A model generated the notes under the pieces. That model made no database searches and was not told the origin of the DNA. It was given only the letters and a program-made list of their open reading frames with translations. Positions 38,983 through 47,908 of a stretch of 64,000 nt of DNA are shown one piece after another. The DNA is taken from contig NZ_CP067393.1 in assembly GCF_016653615.1 (NCBI RefSeq), positions 2,619,673 through 2,683,672 on the forward strand. The letters run 5' to 3'. A program made the translations under genes and the position numbers. This DNA comes from Entomomonas asaccharolytica (lineage in GTDB: Bacteria; Pseudomonadota; Gammaproteobacteria; Pseudomonadales; Pseudomonadaceae). Positions within the stretch are counted from its first letter, which is position 1. Every line of letters starts with the position of its first letter.

Positions 38983-39003
38983 AACTCACCTAGCTAGTGA
39001 GTT
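38983..39003 (+). terminator. weak terminator after ygiQ
   Basis: 7-bp stem AACTCAC / GTGAGTT with a self-complementary loop (CTAGCTA), 29 bases past the stop, no T-tract. Confidence 0.3.
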
Positions 39004-39077
39004 GATTTAGTTAAATGTTATACTGCTAATATCGTATTATTTAATTAATAATCACTGTTAAAAAGGGCATTACCCCT

Positions 39078-39590
39078 ATGAAATCATTATTAAACTCGCG
39101 CTTTATTTTCTTTATGATTTTCCTAGCCTGTGCTGCTAGCCTAGGTTATGCCTTTTATCTGGAATATGTTCACCATATGGAGCCGTGCGTGCTATGTTGG
39201 GTGCAACGTGTACTATTTGCTGCAGTAGGGATTATTTGCTTTATTGGCTTTATTCATAATCCACAAAGTGTGGGACGACGCATCTATGCATTCTTAGGTT
39301 TAATTTTCTCAATACTTGGCATTGTTGCAGCAGGTCGTCAAATATGGCTTAAATTTAACCCAGATAATTCGGGTTGCCTACCTACTACTATTGAAAGTAT
39401 TTTTGAAGATAACCCCTTTTTTGAAGCCATTTTAAAAGCCTTCCAAGGAACATCCGAATGTGGTTTATTTCAAGGCGAGGTCTTAGGTATTGAGTTACCT
39501 TACTGGGGTATTATATTATTCAGCGCCATTACCATTGTCCTCATCTTTCAACTTGTTAGAAGTAACTCGTTACGGATTCTATTTAACTAA
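39078..39590 (+). CDS. dsbB: disulfide bond formation protein DsbB
   Basis: Inner-membrane quinone reductase that reoxidises DsbA. 170 residues with four membrane helices. Both redox pairs are present: C37-V-L-C40 in the first periplasmic loop and C100 / C128 in the second. Arg44 after the CxxC (CWVQR) also matches. Start has GGGC about 10 bases upstream. No dsbA in the window. Confidence 0.95.
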   Translation: MKSLLNSRFIFFMIFLACAASLGYAFYLEYVHHMEPCVLCWVQRVLFAAVGIICFIGFIHNPQSVGRRIYAFLGLIFSILGIVAAGRQIWLKFNPDNSGCLPTTIESIFEDNPFFEAILKAFQGTSECGLFQGEVLGIELPYWGIILFSAITIVLIFQLVRSNSLRILFN

Positions 39591-39597
39591 ATCAGTT

Positions 39598-39634
39598 AAG
39601 CGTTAATCATACAGTATGAATTAACGCTTTTTTT
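39598..39634 (+). terminator. terminator between dsbB and cca
   Basis: Stem AAGCGTTAAT / ATTAACGCTT, extended inward by CATAC / GTATG, then seven T. Lies between convergent genes and overlaps the last bases of cca. Confidence 0.85.
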
Positions 39635-40778
39635 AATAACGCGCGCTCACTTGGCTGATTGCTTTCAGTCTTTCTTCTGTTAATGCTTCACCCAAAGCAA
39701 TTCCTTGTAATCCCTTAGCAATAAATGGCTGTGGTTTTACAGCGCGTACAGCCTCTGCTATTTCTTTCAAAAGTTGGCTTGGCAGATAGTCTTGTTCATT
39801 ATCAAGCTGCCCTGTCACTTTGGCTAATAATACACAAACCTCTAATAATAATGATAAACGTTCAGGACGACGTAAAACATCTGTTCGTTGCAATAGATTT
39901 AATAAATCATCAGCCGATTGAGTTAAACTTTGCTGACACATCACTAAATATTGCCCTGTTAATAGGGCTAAATCACTACAATCATTGGGTACTTTAAAGC
40001 GTTGATTAATCGCTTTAATACTATTTAAATTACCCGCTAAAGCTTGGGGAATCATCAAACAAGCCCAACGTACTACTAACGGTTTTTGTTCAATAGCCGC
40101 TTGCTTTAAAACACGTTCAACTAAAGGTAAATCTACCAACTCAGGAAGTAGTACAGGTAAAGCCTTACATTGTTGCAGAACTTGTAAAAAAACCTCTGGG
40201 CTAGGTTCCATTAATGCACGTGAAAACTCTTTCCACACCCGCTCAGCAGTTAGCTCATCTAACTCGCCACTGGTGCTTAAGGTTGTCATTAATGCTAAGG
40301 TTTCTTCTGCAATAGTAAAACCTAAATTAGCATAGCGTGCAGCAAAGCGCGCGACTCTTAGAACCCTTAATGGATCTTCAATAAATGCGGCTGAAACATG
40401 GCGTAAGATTCTATTTTCAATATCTTGTTGACCATTGTAGGGATCATATAAATTACCCCGTTCATCTTCAGCAATGGCATTAATCGTTAAATCTCTTCGT
40501 GCTAAATCTTGTTGTAAAGTAACGGTAGGGTCTGTAAAAAAAGTAAAGCCACCATAGCCTTTACCACTTTTCCGCTCAGTACGTGCTAACGCATATTCCT
40601 CGCCTGTTTTAGGATGAAGAAACACTGGAAAATCAGCACCTACAGGTTGATACCCTCGCGCTAACATATCCTCAGCGGTAGCACCCACCACTACCCAGTC
40701 AGTATCCATTACAGGTTGATCTAACAACCTATCACGAACAGCACCACCAACTTTATAAACAACTAATTTATCTTTCAC
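39633..40778 (-). CDS. cca: CCA tRNA nucleotidyltransferase, HD domain absent
   Basis: Adds or repairs the 3' CCA of tRNA. 381 residues. Class II nucleotidyltransferase head: [11 protein letters not shown], the D-x-D in [49 protein letters not shown]. The C-terminal region lacks the HEIDTGxHT/HD phosphohydrolase motifs of E. coli Cca, so it belongs to the short form. GTG start; AAGGA lies 6 bases upstream. The leader carries a hairpin directly before that site. Confidence 0.93.
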   Translation of the reverse strand: MKDKLVVYKVGGAVRDRLLDQPVMDTDWVVVGATAEDMLARGYQPVGADFPVFLHPKTGEEYALARTERKSGKGYGGFTFFTDPTVTLQQDLARRDLTINAIAEDERGNLYDPYNGQQDIENRILRHVSAAFIEDPLRVLRVARFAARYANLGFTIAEETLALMTTLSTSGELDELTAERVWKEFSRALMEPSPEVFLQVLQQCKALPVLLPELVDLPLVERVLKQAAIEQKPLVVRWACLMIPQALAGNLNSIKAINQRFKVPNDCSDLALLTGQYLVMCQQSLTQSADDLLNLLQRTDVLRRPERLSLLLEVCVLLAKVTGQLDNEQDYLPSQLLKEIAEAVRAVKPQPFIAKGLQGIALGEALTEERLKAISQVSARY

Positions 40779-40789
40779 ATTTATCCTTT

Positions 40790-40809
40790 CTACTGCTCTT
40801 TAGCAGTAG
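40790..40809 (-). other. hairpin in the cca leader
   Basis: Perfect 8-bp stem CTACTGCT / AGCAGTAG with a 4-base loop, ending just before the ribosome-binding site of cca. It could influence translation or stability of the message. Confidence 0.5.
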
Positions 40810-40821
40810 TTATAACCACAG

Positions 40822-40852
40822 CACTATAATAAAACTTAGGTTAGTTATAGTG
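40822..40852. promoter_or_regulatory. inverted repeat CACTATAA-N15-TTATAGTG
   Basis: Perfect 8-bp arms in the divergent cca/katB gap. The left arm contains TATAAT on the plus strand, so it may overlap a promoter. CTAT and ATAG elements recall OxyR half sites but the spacing is wrong. Confidence 0.35.
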
Positions 40853-41136
40853 AGAATTTTTATTAAATACAAGTTAATTATATTAAAGTTTATAAAACAA
40901 CCTGTTACAGAACAAGCAATCATACTAAAGTCGTAGTGCTTATTGTAAAAACCTATTTTCCCCCTGCTATTCCAGATTTAAAGCTATATGATTGAAAATT
41001 CTAATTTATTACATAAATAAATTTAATTTTTAAAGCTATTCAAGATGCCATACCCTTTCAGAAGAAATTAATTAAAAACTAATTTCTTATAGTAAAAATT
41101 AATTTATTTTTTGATCTTATAGATTAAGGGGTATGC

Positions 41137-42663
41137 ATGAAAATAACTAGAAAGGGTACAATTGTTTCCATCGTAATATCTTCTGTGCTTGCGACACAAG
41201 CGATGGCAGCAACGTTAACACGTGATAATGGTGCAGCTGTGGGTAACAATGTTAGCTCACAAACAGCAGGGGTAAATGGCCCTGTGTTACTACAGGATGT
41301 ACAACTTATCCAAAAATTACAACGCTTTGATAGGGAACGTATCCCTGAACGTGTCGTGCATGCACGTGGAGCAGGTGCACATGGAGAGTTTACTGCTACG
41401 GCTGATATTTCTAACTTAACTAAAGCTGCACTCTTTAAAAAAGGCAGTAAAACACCTGTCTTTGTACGCTTCTCTACCGTAGTACATGGTAATCATTCTC
41501 CAGAAACATTACGTGACCCACGTGGTTTTGCCACAAAATTTTATACCACCGAAGGTAACTGGGATTTAGTAGGTAATAACTTCCCTACTTTCTTTATCCG
41601 TGATGCTATCCAATTCCCAGATATGGTACATGCCTTTAAACCAGATCCCAGAAGTAATTTAGATGATGAGGCACGTCGTTTTGATTTCTTCTCACATGTA
41701 CCAGAATCTATTCATACCTTAACATTACTCTATTCTAACGAAGGTACACCAGCCACTTATCGCAATATGCGTGGTAGCAGTGTACATGCTTATAAATTTG
41801 TTAATGCTAAAAATGAAGTACATTACGTGAAACTACATTGGGTGCCACTACAAGGGATGAAAAATCTTGATCCTAAACAAGTGGAAGAAACTCAAGGTAG
41901 AGACTATAGCCATATGACCAATGATTTAGTAGCCGCTATTAATAAGGGTGATTTCCCTAAATGGGATTTATATATCCAAGTACTTAAGCCAGAGGATTTA
42001 GATAAATTTGAGTTCAATCCTTTAGACGCTACCAAAGAATGGCCAACTATAGAGAAAGTTAAAATTGGCCAAATGGTATTAAATAAAAACCCAGCTAACT
42101 ACTTCCAAGAAACAGAACAAGTAGCAATGGCGCCAGCCAATTTAGTAGCAGGTATCGAGCCTTCTGAAGATAGAATGCTACAAGGTCGTTTATTCTCCTA
42201 CGCTGATACGCAAATGTATCGTGTTGGTGTTAATGGCTTAAGCTTACCTATTAACAAAGCACGTGCTGAAGTCAATAATAATAACCAAGATGGTTATTCA
42301 AACCATGGTCATACAAATAATAAAGGGGTTAATTACTATCCTAGTCATTTAGTGGACACCCAAGTTATGCCTTCTGCAATGTCAGTACAAACACCATTAC
42401 AAGGTACAACAGTACAAACTAAGATTTATAAACAGCAAAACTTTAAACAAACTGGTGAACTCTATCGCTCTTACAGTGATAAAGAAAAAACTGATTTGGT
42501 TAATAGCTTAGGTACTGCATTATCAACTTCTACCCCTGAGGTAAAAAATACTATGCTGTCTTACTTCTACAAAGCAGATGCTGATTATGGTACGCGTGTT
42601 ACTCAAATTGCTAAAGGCGATCTAGCTAAAGTAAAAGAGTTAACGGCTAAACTTGAAGATTAA
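41137..42663 (+). CDS. katB: periplasmic catalase KatB
   Basis: Monofunctional haem catalase, 508 residues, with a cleavable signal peptide (cut after QAMA, about residue 24), so periplasmic like P. aeruginosa KatB. Distal His75 (RVVHARGAGAHG), the Asn in LVGNNFPTFFIRD (147/148) and proximal haem-ligand Tyr355 (RLFSYADTQMYR) are present. AAGGGG lies about 7 bases before the ATG. Followed by a strong terminator and then an ankyrin gene, the katB-ankB order of Pseudomonas. Confidence 0.95.
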   Translation: MKITRKGTIVSIVISSVLATQAMAATLTRDNGAAVGNNVSSQTAGVNGPVLLQDVQLIQKLQRFDRERIPERVVHARGAGAHGEFTATADISNLTKAALFKKGSKTPVFVRFSTVVHGNHSPETLRDPRGFATKFYTTEGNWDLVGNNFPTFFIRDAIQFPDMVHAFKPDPRSNLDDEARRFDFFSHVPESIHTLTLLYSNEGTPATYRNMRGSSVHAYKFVNAKNEVHYVKLHWVPLQGMKNLDPKQVEETQGRDYSHMTNDLVAAINKGDFPKWDLYIQVLKPEDLDKFEFNPLDATKEWPTIEKVKIGQMVLNKNPANYFQETEQVAMAPANLVAGIEPSEDRMLQGRLFSYADTQMYRVGVNGLSLPINKARAEVNNNNQDGYSNHGHTNNKGVNYYPSHLVDTQVMPSAMSVQTPLQGTTVQTKIYKQQNFKQTGELYRSYSDKEKTDLVNSLGTALSTSTPEVKNTMLSYFYKADADYGTRVTQIAKGDLAKVKELTAKLED

Positions 42664-42670
42664 GTTAATT

Positions 42671-42701
42671 AAAATCCAACACATTTGTGTTGGATTTTTT
42701 T
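42671..42701 (+). terminator. terminator between katB and the ankyrin gene
   Basis: Perfect 12-bp stem AAAATCCAACAC / GTGTTGGATTTT, loop ATTT, T-tract. It lies only 12 bases before the ankyrin start, so that gene depends on read-through. Confidence 0.85.
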
Positions 42702-42712
42702 AAGGTGAATAA

Positions 42713-43240
42713 ATGAAATACTTAATTTTATTAGTTGTACTATTTGCAAATAACGTGTTAGCAGATAACCAACAGGATATTAAAACCCAAATTGATAATT
42801 ATTATTGGCAAGCAGCTCGAACTGGCAATATAGAAATGTTAGAGGAATTTGTGAATGCTAAATATGATCTCAATAAACAAGACAGTAAAGGTTATAGCGC
42901 GATTATTTTAAGTGCCTATAACGGCCATTATGACGCGGTAAAATATCTTATAGAAGCAGGGGCTAATCCTTGTTTAAAAGACAACCGTGGTAATACTGCA
43001 CTTATGGGTGCAATTTTTAAAGGTGAAGTTAAAATTGCGAAGTTACTCACTAACACTGGCTGTGATGTAAATGAAACCAATAATATGGACCAAACACCAG
43101 CCATGTATGCGGCCTTATTTAAACGCCAGGAAATACTCGCAGAATTACAAAATAAAGGTGCTGATTTAACTAAAGTAGATAAGATGGGCAACGCTGTAGA
43201 AAATCTTGCTAAAGGTGAGATTATTAATAATCGCCACTGA
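42713..43240 (+). CDS. ankB: periplasmic ankyrin-repeat protein (AnkB/AnkA-like)
   Basis: 175 residues. Signal peptide MKYLILLVVLFANNVLADN, then about four ankyrin repeats (KGYSAIILSAYNGHYDAVKYLIEAGANP, broken here, is the clearest: KGYSAIILSAYNGHYDAV / KYLIEAGANP; then RGNTALMGAIFKGEVKIAKLL). In P. aeruginosa AnkB is encoded after katB and is needed for full catalase activity, so the pairing is meaningful. No own promoter is obvious between the terminator and the start. Confidence 0.85.
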   Translation: MKYLILLVVLFANNVLADNQQDIKTQIDNYYWQAARTGNIEMLEEFVNAKYDLNKQDSKGYSAIILSAYNGHYDAVKYLIEAGANPCLKDNRGNTALMGAIFKGEVKIAKLLTNTGCDVNETNNMDQTPAMYAALFKRQEILAELQNKGADLTKVDKMGNAVENLAKGEIINNRH

Positions 43241-43303
43241 TCTAAAACATAAAAAATTGCTATTTTTAGATACAAAAAAATAACACGGTTAGTAATTTTA
43301 CAA

Positions 43304-43336
43304 CCTCTATTTAATAGCGAGAATTTTAAATAGGGG
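43304..43336. promoter_or_regulatory. inverted repeat before the UcpA-like gene
   Basis: Arms CCTCTATTTAA and TTAAATAGGGG (one mismatch) around 11 bases, followed directly by TATACT (43337-43342), a possible -10 box. About 130 bases upstream of the SDR start; a candidate operator. Confidence 0.35.
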
Positions 43337-43464
43337 TATACTAAAGACAGTGAAAGTAGAATTTATTTTTACTTCATTAGATGTTTTTCTATTGAGTATC
43401 TAACATATAGTCAAGCTAACTATCGACTATTATTTTATTCACCCTTGAAAATAAGGAATTCTTT

Positions 43465-44259
43465 ATGAGTAAGTTGGCAAATAAAATTGCAGTGATTACA
43501 GGTGCGGCTATGGGTAATGGCTTAGGTACTGCACAAGTATTGGCCAAACATGGCGCTACGGTAATTTTATTAGATTACAATGAAGCGGTTATTCAAGCAG
43601 CTAATGACTTAATCCACCAAGGCTTTAAAGCTGAAGCCTATATCGTTGATATACGTGAAATTAATATACTTAAAGAAATAGCTGAAGCGGTGATTAACAA
43701 ATTTCAGAAAGTGGATATTCTAGTTAACAATGCTGGGGTATGCCATATTGCTTCCTTTTTAGAAACCTCAGATGAAATCAGAGATCGCACTTTTGATATC
43801 AATATCAAAGGCACTTGGAATGTTACTCAAGCATTTTTACCCTATATGGTAAAAGCTAATTATGGCAAAATCATCAATCTATCCTCAGTAACAGGCACTA
43901 TGGTTGCTGATACTGGTGAAGCAGCTTATGCCACTACTAAAGCCGCCATCTGGGGCTTTACTAAAGCGCTAGCCATGGAAGTAGCTACTAAAAATATTAC
44001 GGTTAACTCTGTATGCCCAGGTTATATTGCTACCCCTATGGCGGAATCTATTGCCTTAGAAAGTAATCAAACCAATCCGCAAAGTGTGTTAGATGGTATT
44101 GCTGCGGCTATTCCAATGAGACGTTTAGGAACTATTGAAGAATTAGGTGACTTGGTTGCCTTTTTAGCCTCTGATGAATCACGCTATATTACAGGCACCC
44201 AAATTGTTATTGATGGCGGTTCAACATTGCCAGAAAGTTTTGGTGCAGTAGGCGTTTAA
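43465..44259 (+). CDS. UcpA-like short-chain dehydrogenase
   Basis: 264 residues, AAGGA ribosome site. Classical SDR: TGAAMGNGLG cofactor loop, NNAG, ISSVTG Ser, then AAYATTKAAIWG with Tyr and Lys. The segments INIKGTWNVTQA, ETAYATTKAA, CPGYIATPMAESIA and VIDGGSTLPES follow E. coli UcpA closely. Substrate not known; UcpA has been linked to furfural tolerance. Monocistronic; convergent with apaH. Confidence 0.82.
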   Translation: MSKLANKIAVITGAAMGNGLGTAQVLAKHGATVILLDYNEAVIQAANDLIHQGFKAEAYIVDIREINILKEIAEAVINKFQKVDILVNNAGVCHIASFLETSDEIRDRTFDINIKGTWNVTQAFLPYMVKANYGKIINLSSVTGTMVADTGEAAYATTKAAIWGFTKALAMEVATKNITVNSVCPGYIATPMAESIALESNQTNPQSVLDGIAAAIPMRRLGTIEELGDLVAFLASDESRYITGTQIVIDGGSTLPESFGAVGV

Positions 44260-44271
44260 TAGCTACTATCA

Positions 44272-44298
44272 AGCCAACTGTTATACAAACAGTTGGCT
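44272..44298. terminator. bidirectional terminator between ucpA-like gene and apaH
   Basis: 11-bp perfect stem AGCCAACTGTT / AACAGTTGGCT with loop ATACA, between convergent genes; only modest T-runs on either side. Confidence 0.6.
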
Positions 44299-44306
44299 AA
44301 CAGTTA

Positions 44307-45134
44307 TTATTTTCTTTTTCTTGGCGAACATTGTGTAGAAAACTTTTCTTTAGTATCTACATCCATCATGGTTAGGCAGTTGCCCCAAACACACCCTGTA
44401 TCTAGCGCATAGACATTCGGCTCATCACATCTACCTTCTAAAGCTGCCCAGTGACCAAATAAAATCTGTTGTCCAGCCATTTTGCGATTAGCTATTTCAA
44501 ACCAAGGAATATAACCCGTTGGCGCACTATCCAAACCTTCTTTACTCTTAAACTCAATGGTACCATCAGCCTTACAAAAACGCATTCTGGTTAAATAATT
44601 AGTGATTACCCTTAACCTTTCATAGCCTGTTAGCAACTCACTCCAGTTGACGGGTTCACTGCCATACATATGGGCAAGAAAACCTTGTATTCTTTTATCG
44701 TCTTTTAATACCGCTTCCACTTCAGCAGAACGCGCCAAACTATCCTCTAACGTCCATAAGGGTGGAATACCCGCATGTGCCATGGTTATTTTACGATCAC
44801 GATCAAAATAAACTAAGGGTTGTTGCCGTAACCAGTTAATTAACTCCTTGGCTTCTTTCGCTTCAAGAATTTCTTTAATGGTGTCATTCTTCTTAATTTT
44901 AGCGTTATCGTAAAAACAGGCGATCAGATGTAAATCGTGGTTACCTAAAACAGTTACTACACTTTTACGAATACTGTACAAAAACTTTAATGTTTTAAGG
45001 GATTTAGCACCACGATTTATCAAATCCCCAACACACCACAAAGTGTCAATTGCAGGATCGAAATTGACTTCATCTAATAACCTTTGTAATGGCTCATAAC
45101 ACCCTTGAATATCGCCAATTGCATAGACTGCCAT
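44307..45134 (-). CDS. apaH: symmetrical bis(5'-nucleosyl)-tetraphosphatase ApaH
   Basis: Hydrolyses Ap4A to two ADP and removes Np4 caps from RNA. 275 residues. Metallophosphatase motifs GDIQGCYEPL, VGDLINRG, LGNHDLH, MAHAGIPP and FGHWAALEG. Its ATG overlaps the apaG stop by one base. Third gene of rsmA-apaG-apaH, a common gammaproteobacterial order. Confidence 0.95.
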   Translation of the reverse strand: MAVYAIGDIQGCYEPLQRLLDEVNFDPAIDTLWCVGDLINRGAKSLKTLKFLYSIRKSVVTVLGNHDLHLIACFYDNAKIKKNDTIKEILEAKEAKELINWLRQQPLVYFDRDRKITMAHAGIPPLWTLEDSLARSAEVEAVLKDDKRIQGFLAHMYGSEPVNWSELLTGYERLRVITNYLTRMRFCKADGTIEFKSKEGLDSAPTGYIPWFEIANRKMAGQQILFGHWAALEGRCDEPNVYALDTGCVWGNCLTMMDVDTKEKFSTQCSPRKRK

Positions 45135-45514
45135 TAATGCAATACTCCTGGTGCCGCTAAACGAAAGGGGGCTATATGGGCGTCAAACAACTCGCCTGTT
45201 TCAACTTGCATAGAATATTTACCATACATACTACCTACAGGCGTTGAAAAGTTTGCACTGCTCGTATACTCAAAGGTTTCACCTGCTTTAATACAAGGCT
45301 GTTCCCCTACCACACCACTCCCTTTAACTTCTTTTTTATGGCCATTACCATCGGTAATAACCCACTGTCTTGATAATAAAGTGACTGTTTTATCACCTTT
45401 ATTTTGAATAGAAATACGATAATCAAATAAATAATAATTATCTTGTGGATCTGAATCCTCTACTAAATAATCAGTTAACACTGTTATCTCGATAGGATAA
45501 TCAGCTAAATTCAT
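45134..45514 (-). CDS. apaG: ApaG (Co2+/Mg2+ efflux-associated protein)
   Basis: 126 residues, single fibronectin-III-like ApaG domain (YYLFDYRISIQNKGDKTVTLLSRQW, broken as YYLFDYRISI / QNKGDKTVTLLSRQW; VVGEQPCIKAGETFEYTS; GSMYGKY). Two bases separate it from rsmA. Exact role unknown despite the name. Confidence 0.95.
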   Translation of the reverse strand: MNLADYPIEITVLTDYLVEDSDPQDNYYLFDYRISIQNKGDKTVTLLSRQWVITDGNGHKKEVKGSGVVGEQPCIKAGETFEYTSSANFSTPVGSMYGKYSMQVETGELFDAHIAPFRLAAPGVLH

Positions 45515-45516
45515 GA

Positions 45517-46326
45517 TTAACCCTCGTGTTGTTGATATAAAAAAAGTTGGTCGGCTAATTTTACAAAATCAGCTAATGTTAATTGCTCTGGTCTTAAGCT
45601 ACCATCAACCCCAACTTGCTCTATCGCCTCGATTGTCAATAAGCGTTTTAAGGTATTTCTAAGGGTCTTACGACGTTGATTAAAGGCCTCTCTTACAATC
45701 AATTCTAATAGTTTATGGTCTTTTGCTGGATAAGGCAGAGTTTCATAAGGTACTAACCTAACAATCGCAGAGTCTACCTTAGGTGCAGGTGTAAAGCATT
45801 CAGGTGGTACATCAAATAAATGCTCAACCTGACAAAAATACTGCACCATGATGGTTAAACGCCCCCAATCTCCACCGCCTGGTTGCGCAGCCATTCTTTT
45901 CACCACTTCTTTTTGTAGCATAAAATGCATATCTTCAATCACAGCATGTTGACTCAACAGATGAAAAATAAGTGGCGTAGAAATATTGTATGGTAAATTA
46001 CCCACAACTCTTAGTTTCTTACCATTGCAAACTAAAGCACTAAAATCAAACTTTAACGCATCCCCCTGATGTAAATGAAATAATGGATTTAAACCAAACT
46101 TTAGCTTTAATAAAGGAATTAAATCTTGGTCTAACTCAATCACATCCAATCGTGCGCCACTGGCTAATAATCCTGCTGTGAGCGCACCCTGTCCTGGTCC
46201 AATCTCTAATAAATGCTGACTAGCTTGGGGATGTATTGACCGTAGAATTCGGTCAATAATGCCTGCATCTTTTAAAAAATTCTGACCAAAACGCTTACGC
46301 GCACGATGTTGGAATAACTCTGACAT
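45517..46326 (-). CDS. rsmA: 16S rRNA (A1518/A1519) dimethyltransferase RsmA (KsgA)
   Basis: Dimethylates two adjacent adenines near the 3' end of 16S rRNA late in 30S assembly. 269 residues. Motifs: RKRFGQNFLKD, LEIGPGQGALT (SAM loop), VVGNLPYNISTPL (catalytic NLPY), FTPAPKVDSAIVRL and FNQRRKTLRN. First gene of the apaGH operon; AAGG lies 7 bases before the ATG. Confidence 0.96.
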   Translation of the reverse strand: MSELFQHRARKRFGQNFLKDAGIIDRILRSIHPQASQHLLEIGPGQGALTAGLLASGARLDVIELDQDLIPLLKLKFGLNPLFHLHQGDALKFDFSALVCNGKKLRVVGNLPYNISTPLIFHLLSQHAVIEDMHFMLQKEVVKRMAAQPGGGDWGRLTIMVQYFCQVEHLFDVPPECFTPAPKVDSAIVRLVPYETLPYPAKDHKLLELIVREAFNQRRKTLRNTLKRLLTIEAIEQVGVDGSLRPEQLTLADFVKLADQLFLYQQHEG

Positions 46327-46425
46327 TAATGCCTTGCCCTAAAATTATAAATTTAACTATCTATTGTAAGCCAAATTATTGCTAAACCCCACACTATCTT
46401 TTTATTTAACAAGCCTTTAAAAACA

Positions 46426-46445
46426 TATTCGCCTTTTGGCGAATA
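46426..46445. repeat. hairpin TATTCGCC-TTTT-GGCGAATA
   Basis: Perfect 8-bp stem with TTTT loop in the divergent gap between rsmA and the MoaF-like gene. No T-run follows, so it is not a typical terminator. Possibly an operator or a leader hairpin. Confidence 0.35.
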
Positions 46446-46504
46446 GCAAACTATACAATTTGGTTGCATATTAGTACAGTAAAGGACAAATAGAGGATAC
46501 TAGA

Positions 46505-47323
46505 ATGTATCAAATAAAAACACATGATTACTCTGTGTCAGGAAGGCCCAAGGAATTTATTTTACCTGATGTCACAGAATTAGAAGGACTTTTTTTTATA
46601 CTATATCCTACCCATGGTGACAGTATTGAATATAATCTAAAAAAACAGCAAATCATTTGGTACGACCCTGACACTAATACGCAACAAAAAGCTGATTACA
46701 AAGCTACTTCTGTCCGTGATGGTATATATTTCATTGATTACATTTTTCAAGAACAATCAATTTCCATTATTTTAGATCTTATTAATCAAACATTTACAGA
46801 AGTTGTTGGCTACCTATCAAATATACCTACTGCTAAAGCTTTTAAGCAATTCAAGCCAAATATAGCGACTATTGATCTATCAATTATCCAAGGTAGTTTA
46901 GACAAACCTTATGAAAAACAAGATTTACACAACCAAACAGACGAACTAATTGGAGCACGCTTCTTGTATTTTAGTGGTTTTGAAAGAGTGTATGAACATA
47001 TTTATCTTAACCAAAATCACTACACATGGCACTGTTTAGTGGGTGAAACAGCGGGCTTAGCTGATACTAACCCCTGCCATTATTATAAAATAGCCGATAA
47101 GTTGTATTTGTTAATTTGGTCAAGAAAAAGATTACCTTATATGGGACTTATGTTAATAGATACTAATTTCTTGCGTGCAGATGGTAAAGCTTATGGTTAC
47201 AACCAAATCAATACCACTGATAGCATGTTTAATATTCATTATAGCCCCTATTTTTCAATGATTAATAAACCAAACATACCTTATAGTATCTTTTTAGAAA
47301 ATATGAAAAATAGACTTTCTTAA
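46505..47323 (+). CDS. MoaF-like protein
   Basis: 272 residues with two similar halves of lipocalin-like beta structure (IEYNLKKQQIIWYDPD in the first, RVYEHIYLNQNHYTWHCL in the second). YTWHCLVGETAGLADTNPCHYYKIADKLYLLIWSRK, quoted only in part as LADTNPCHYYKIADKLYL, is the MoaF C-terminal signature as I recall it. MoaF was named in the Klebsiella monoamine (tyramine) regulon; its activity is not established. No signal peptide. It precedes the hpa cluster, whose substrate can come from tyramine. Identification is from memory of the family. Confidence 0.65.
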   Translation: MYQIKTHDYSVSGRPKEFILPDVTELEGLFFILYPTHGDSIEYNLKKQQIIWYDPDTNTQQKADYKATSVRDGIYFIDYIFQEQSISIILDLINQTFTEVVGYLSNIPTAKAFKQFKPNIATIDLSIIQGSLDKPYEKQDLHNQTDELIGARFLYFSGFERVYEHIYLNQNHYTWHCLVGETAGLADTNPCHYYKIADKLYLLIWSRKRLPYMGLMLIDTNFLRADGKAYGYNQINTTDSMFNIHYSPYFSMINKPNIPYSIFLENMKNRLS

Positions 47324-47908
47324 CACTTCTTTTAGTTACTTAAGAAATAATAGGTTGTAGTTATTTTTTTAGCCAAAAATCCTTAATATTAGTTAGCCTA
47401 CTAATATTAAGGATTTTTTCATTATAAACTCACTTTTGAACAATTATAGTAATTACAACATGAAGCTTATATAGCATATAAATATCCTATAAATGAACCT
47501 AAAATTGGTTTATCTATTATTTACAACCTACTACAGCAAACTATTTAGCTAATAGCCACCTATTATTAATTTAACCAACAAAAGACTGGACTAAGTAATT
47601 ACGAACTACTAATATAACTTATTACTTTATAGTTATTTTTATTTAAACTCTTTATAAAAACCAACAATAGAGAAACTAATAAAAATATATAAATTTAACT
47701 TTGTATTATCACTAATAAATACAAGATATTAATTAACTTGCTTTGAATAATTATAAACAATAACTATTGGCGTGTTAGGAATGCTAATTGAACTTTCTTT
47801 ATACCAAAACTCTCTCAGTTAGAGTCTAGTTATAGTTAAGTAGCAAAATAAACATACCCTTAGTTTAGCTAGTAACTTAAAACAATTATAATTGCAACAG
47901 GAGAATGT
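47324..47908. other. 585-base gap upstream of the hpa cluster
   Basis: Contains the terminator at 47375-47419 and then about 490 very AT-rich bases. I found no reading frame or RNA gene. A short inverted repeat ACTCT-N7-AGAGT lies at 47809-47825, about 85 bases before hpaG1, and is the only operator-like element seen. The promoter of the hpa operon must lie here. Confidence 0.6.
47375..47419. terminator. strong bidirectional terminator
   Basis: 19-bp perfect stem from AAAAATCCTTAATATTAGT with loop TAGCCT and a T-run at the end, about 50 bases after the MoaF-like gene. It isolates that gene from the hpa operon. Confidence 0.85.

Larger units (their letters stand above)
40779..41136. other. 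358-base gap between divergent cca and katB
   Basis: Holds the cca leader hairpin (40790-40809) and an inverted repeat at 40822-40852. The remaining 280 bases before katB are AT-rich. I saw no further gene and no convincing OxyR site. Confidence 0.6.

Noticed and set aside
40822-40852. OxyR site upstream of katB
   Set aside because: CTAT and ATAG elements are present but their spacing (19 bases) does not fit the OxyR pattern of four ATAG-type elements 10 bases apart.
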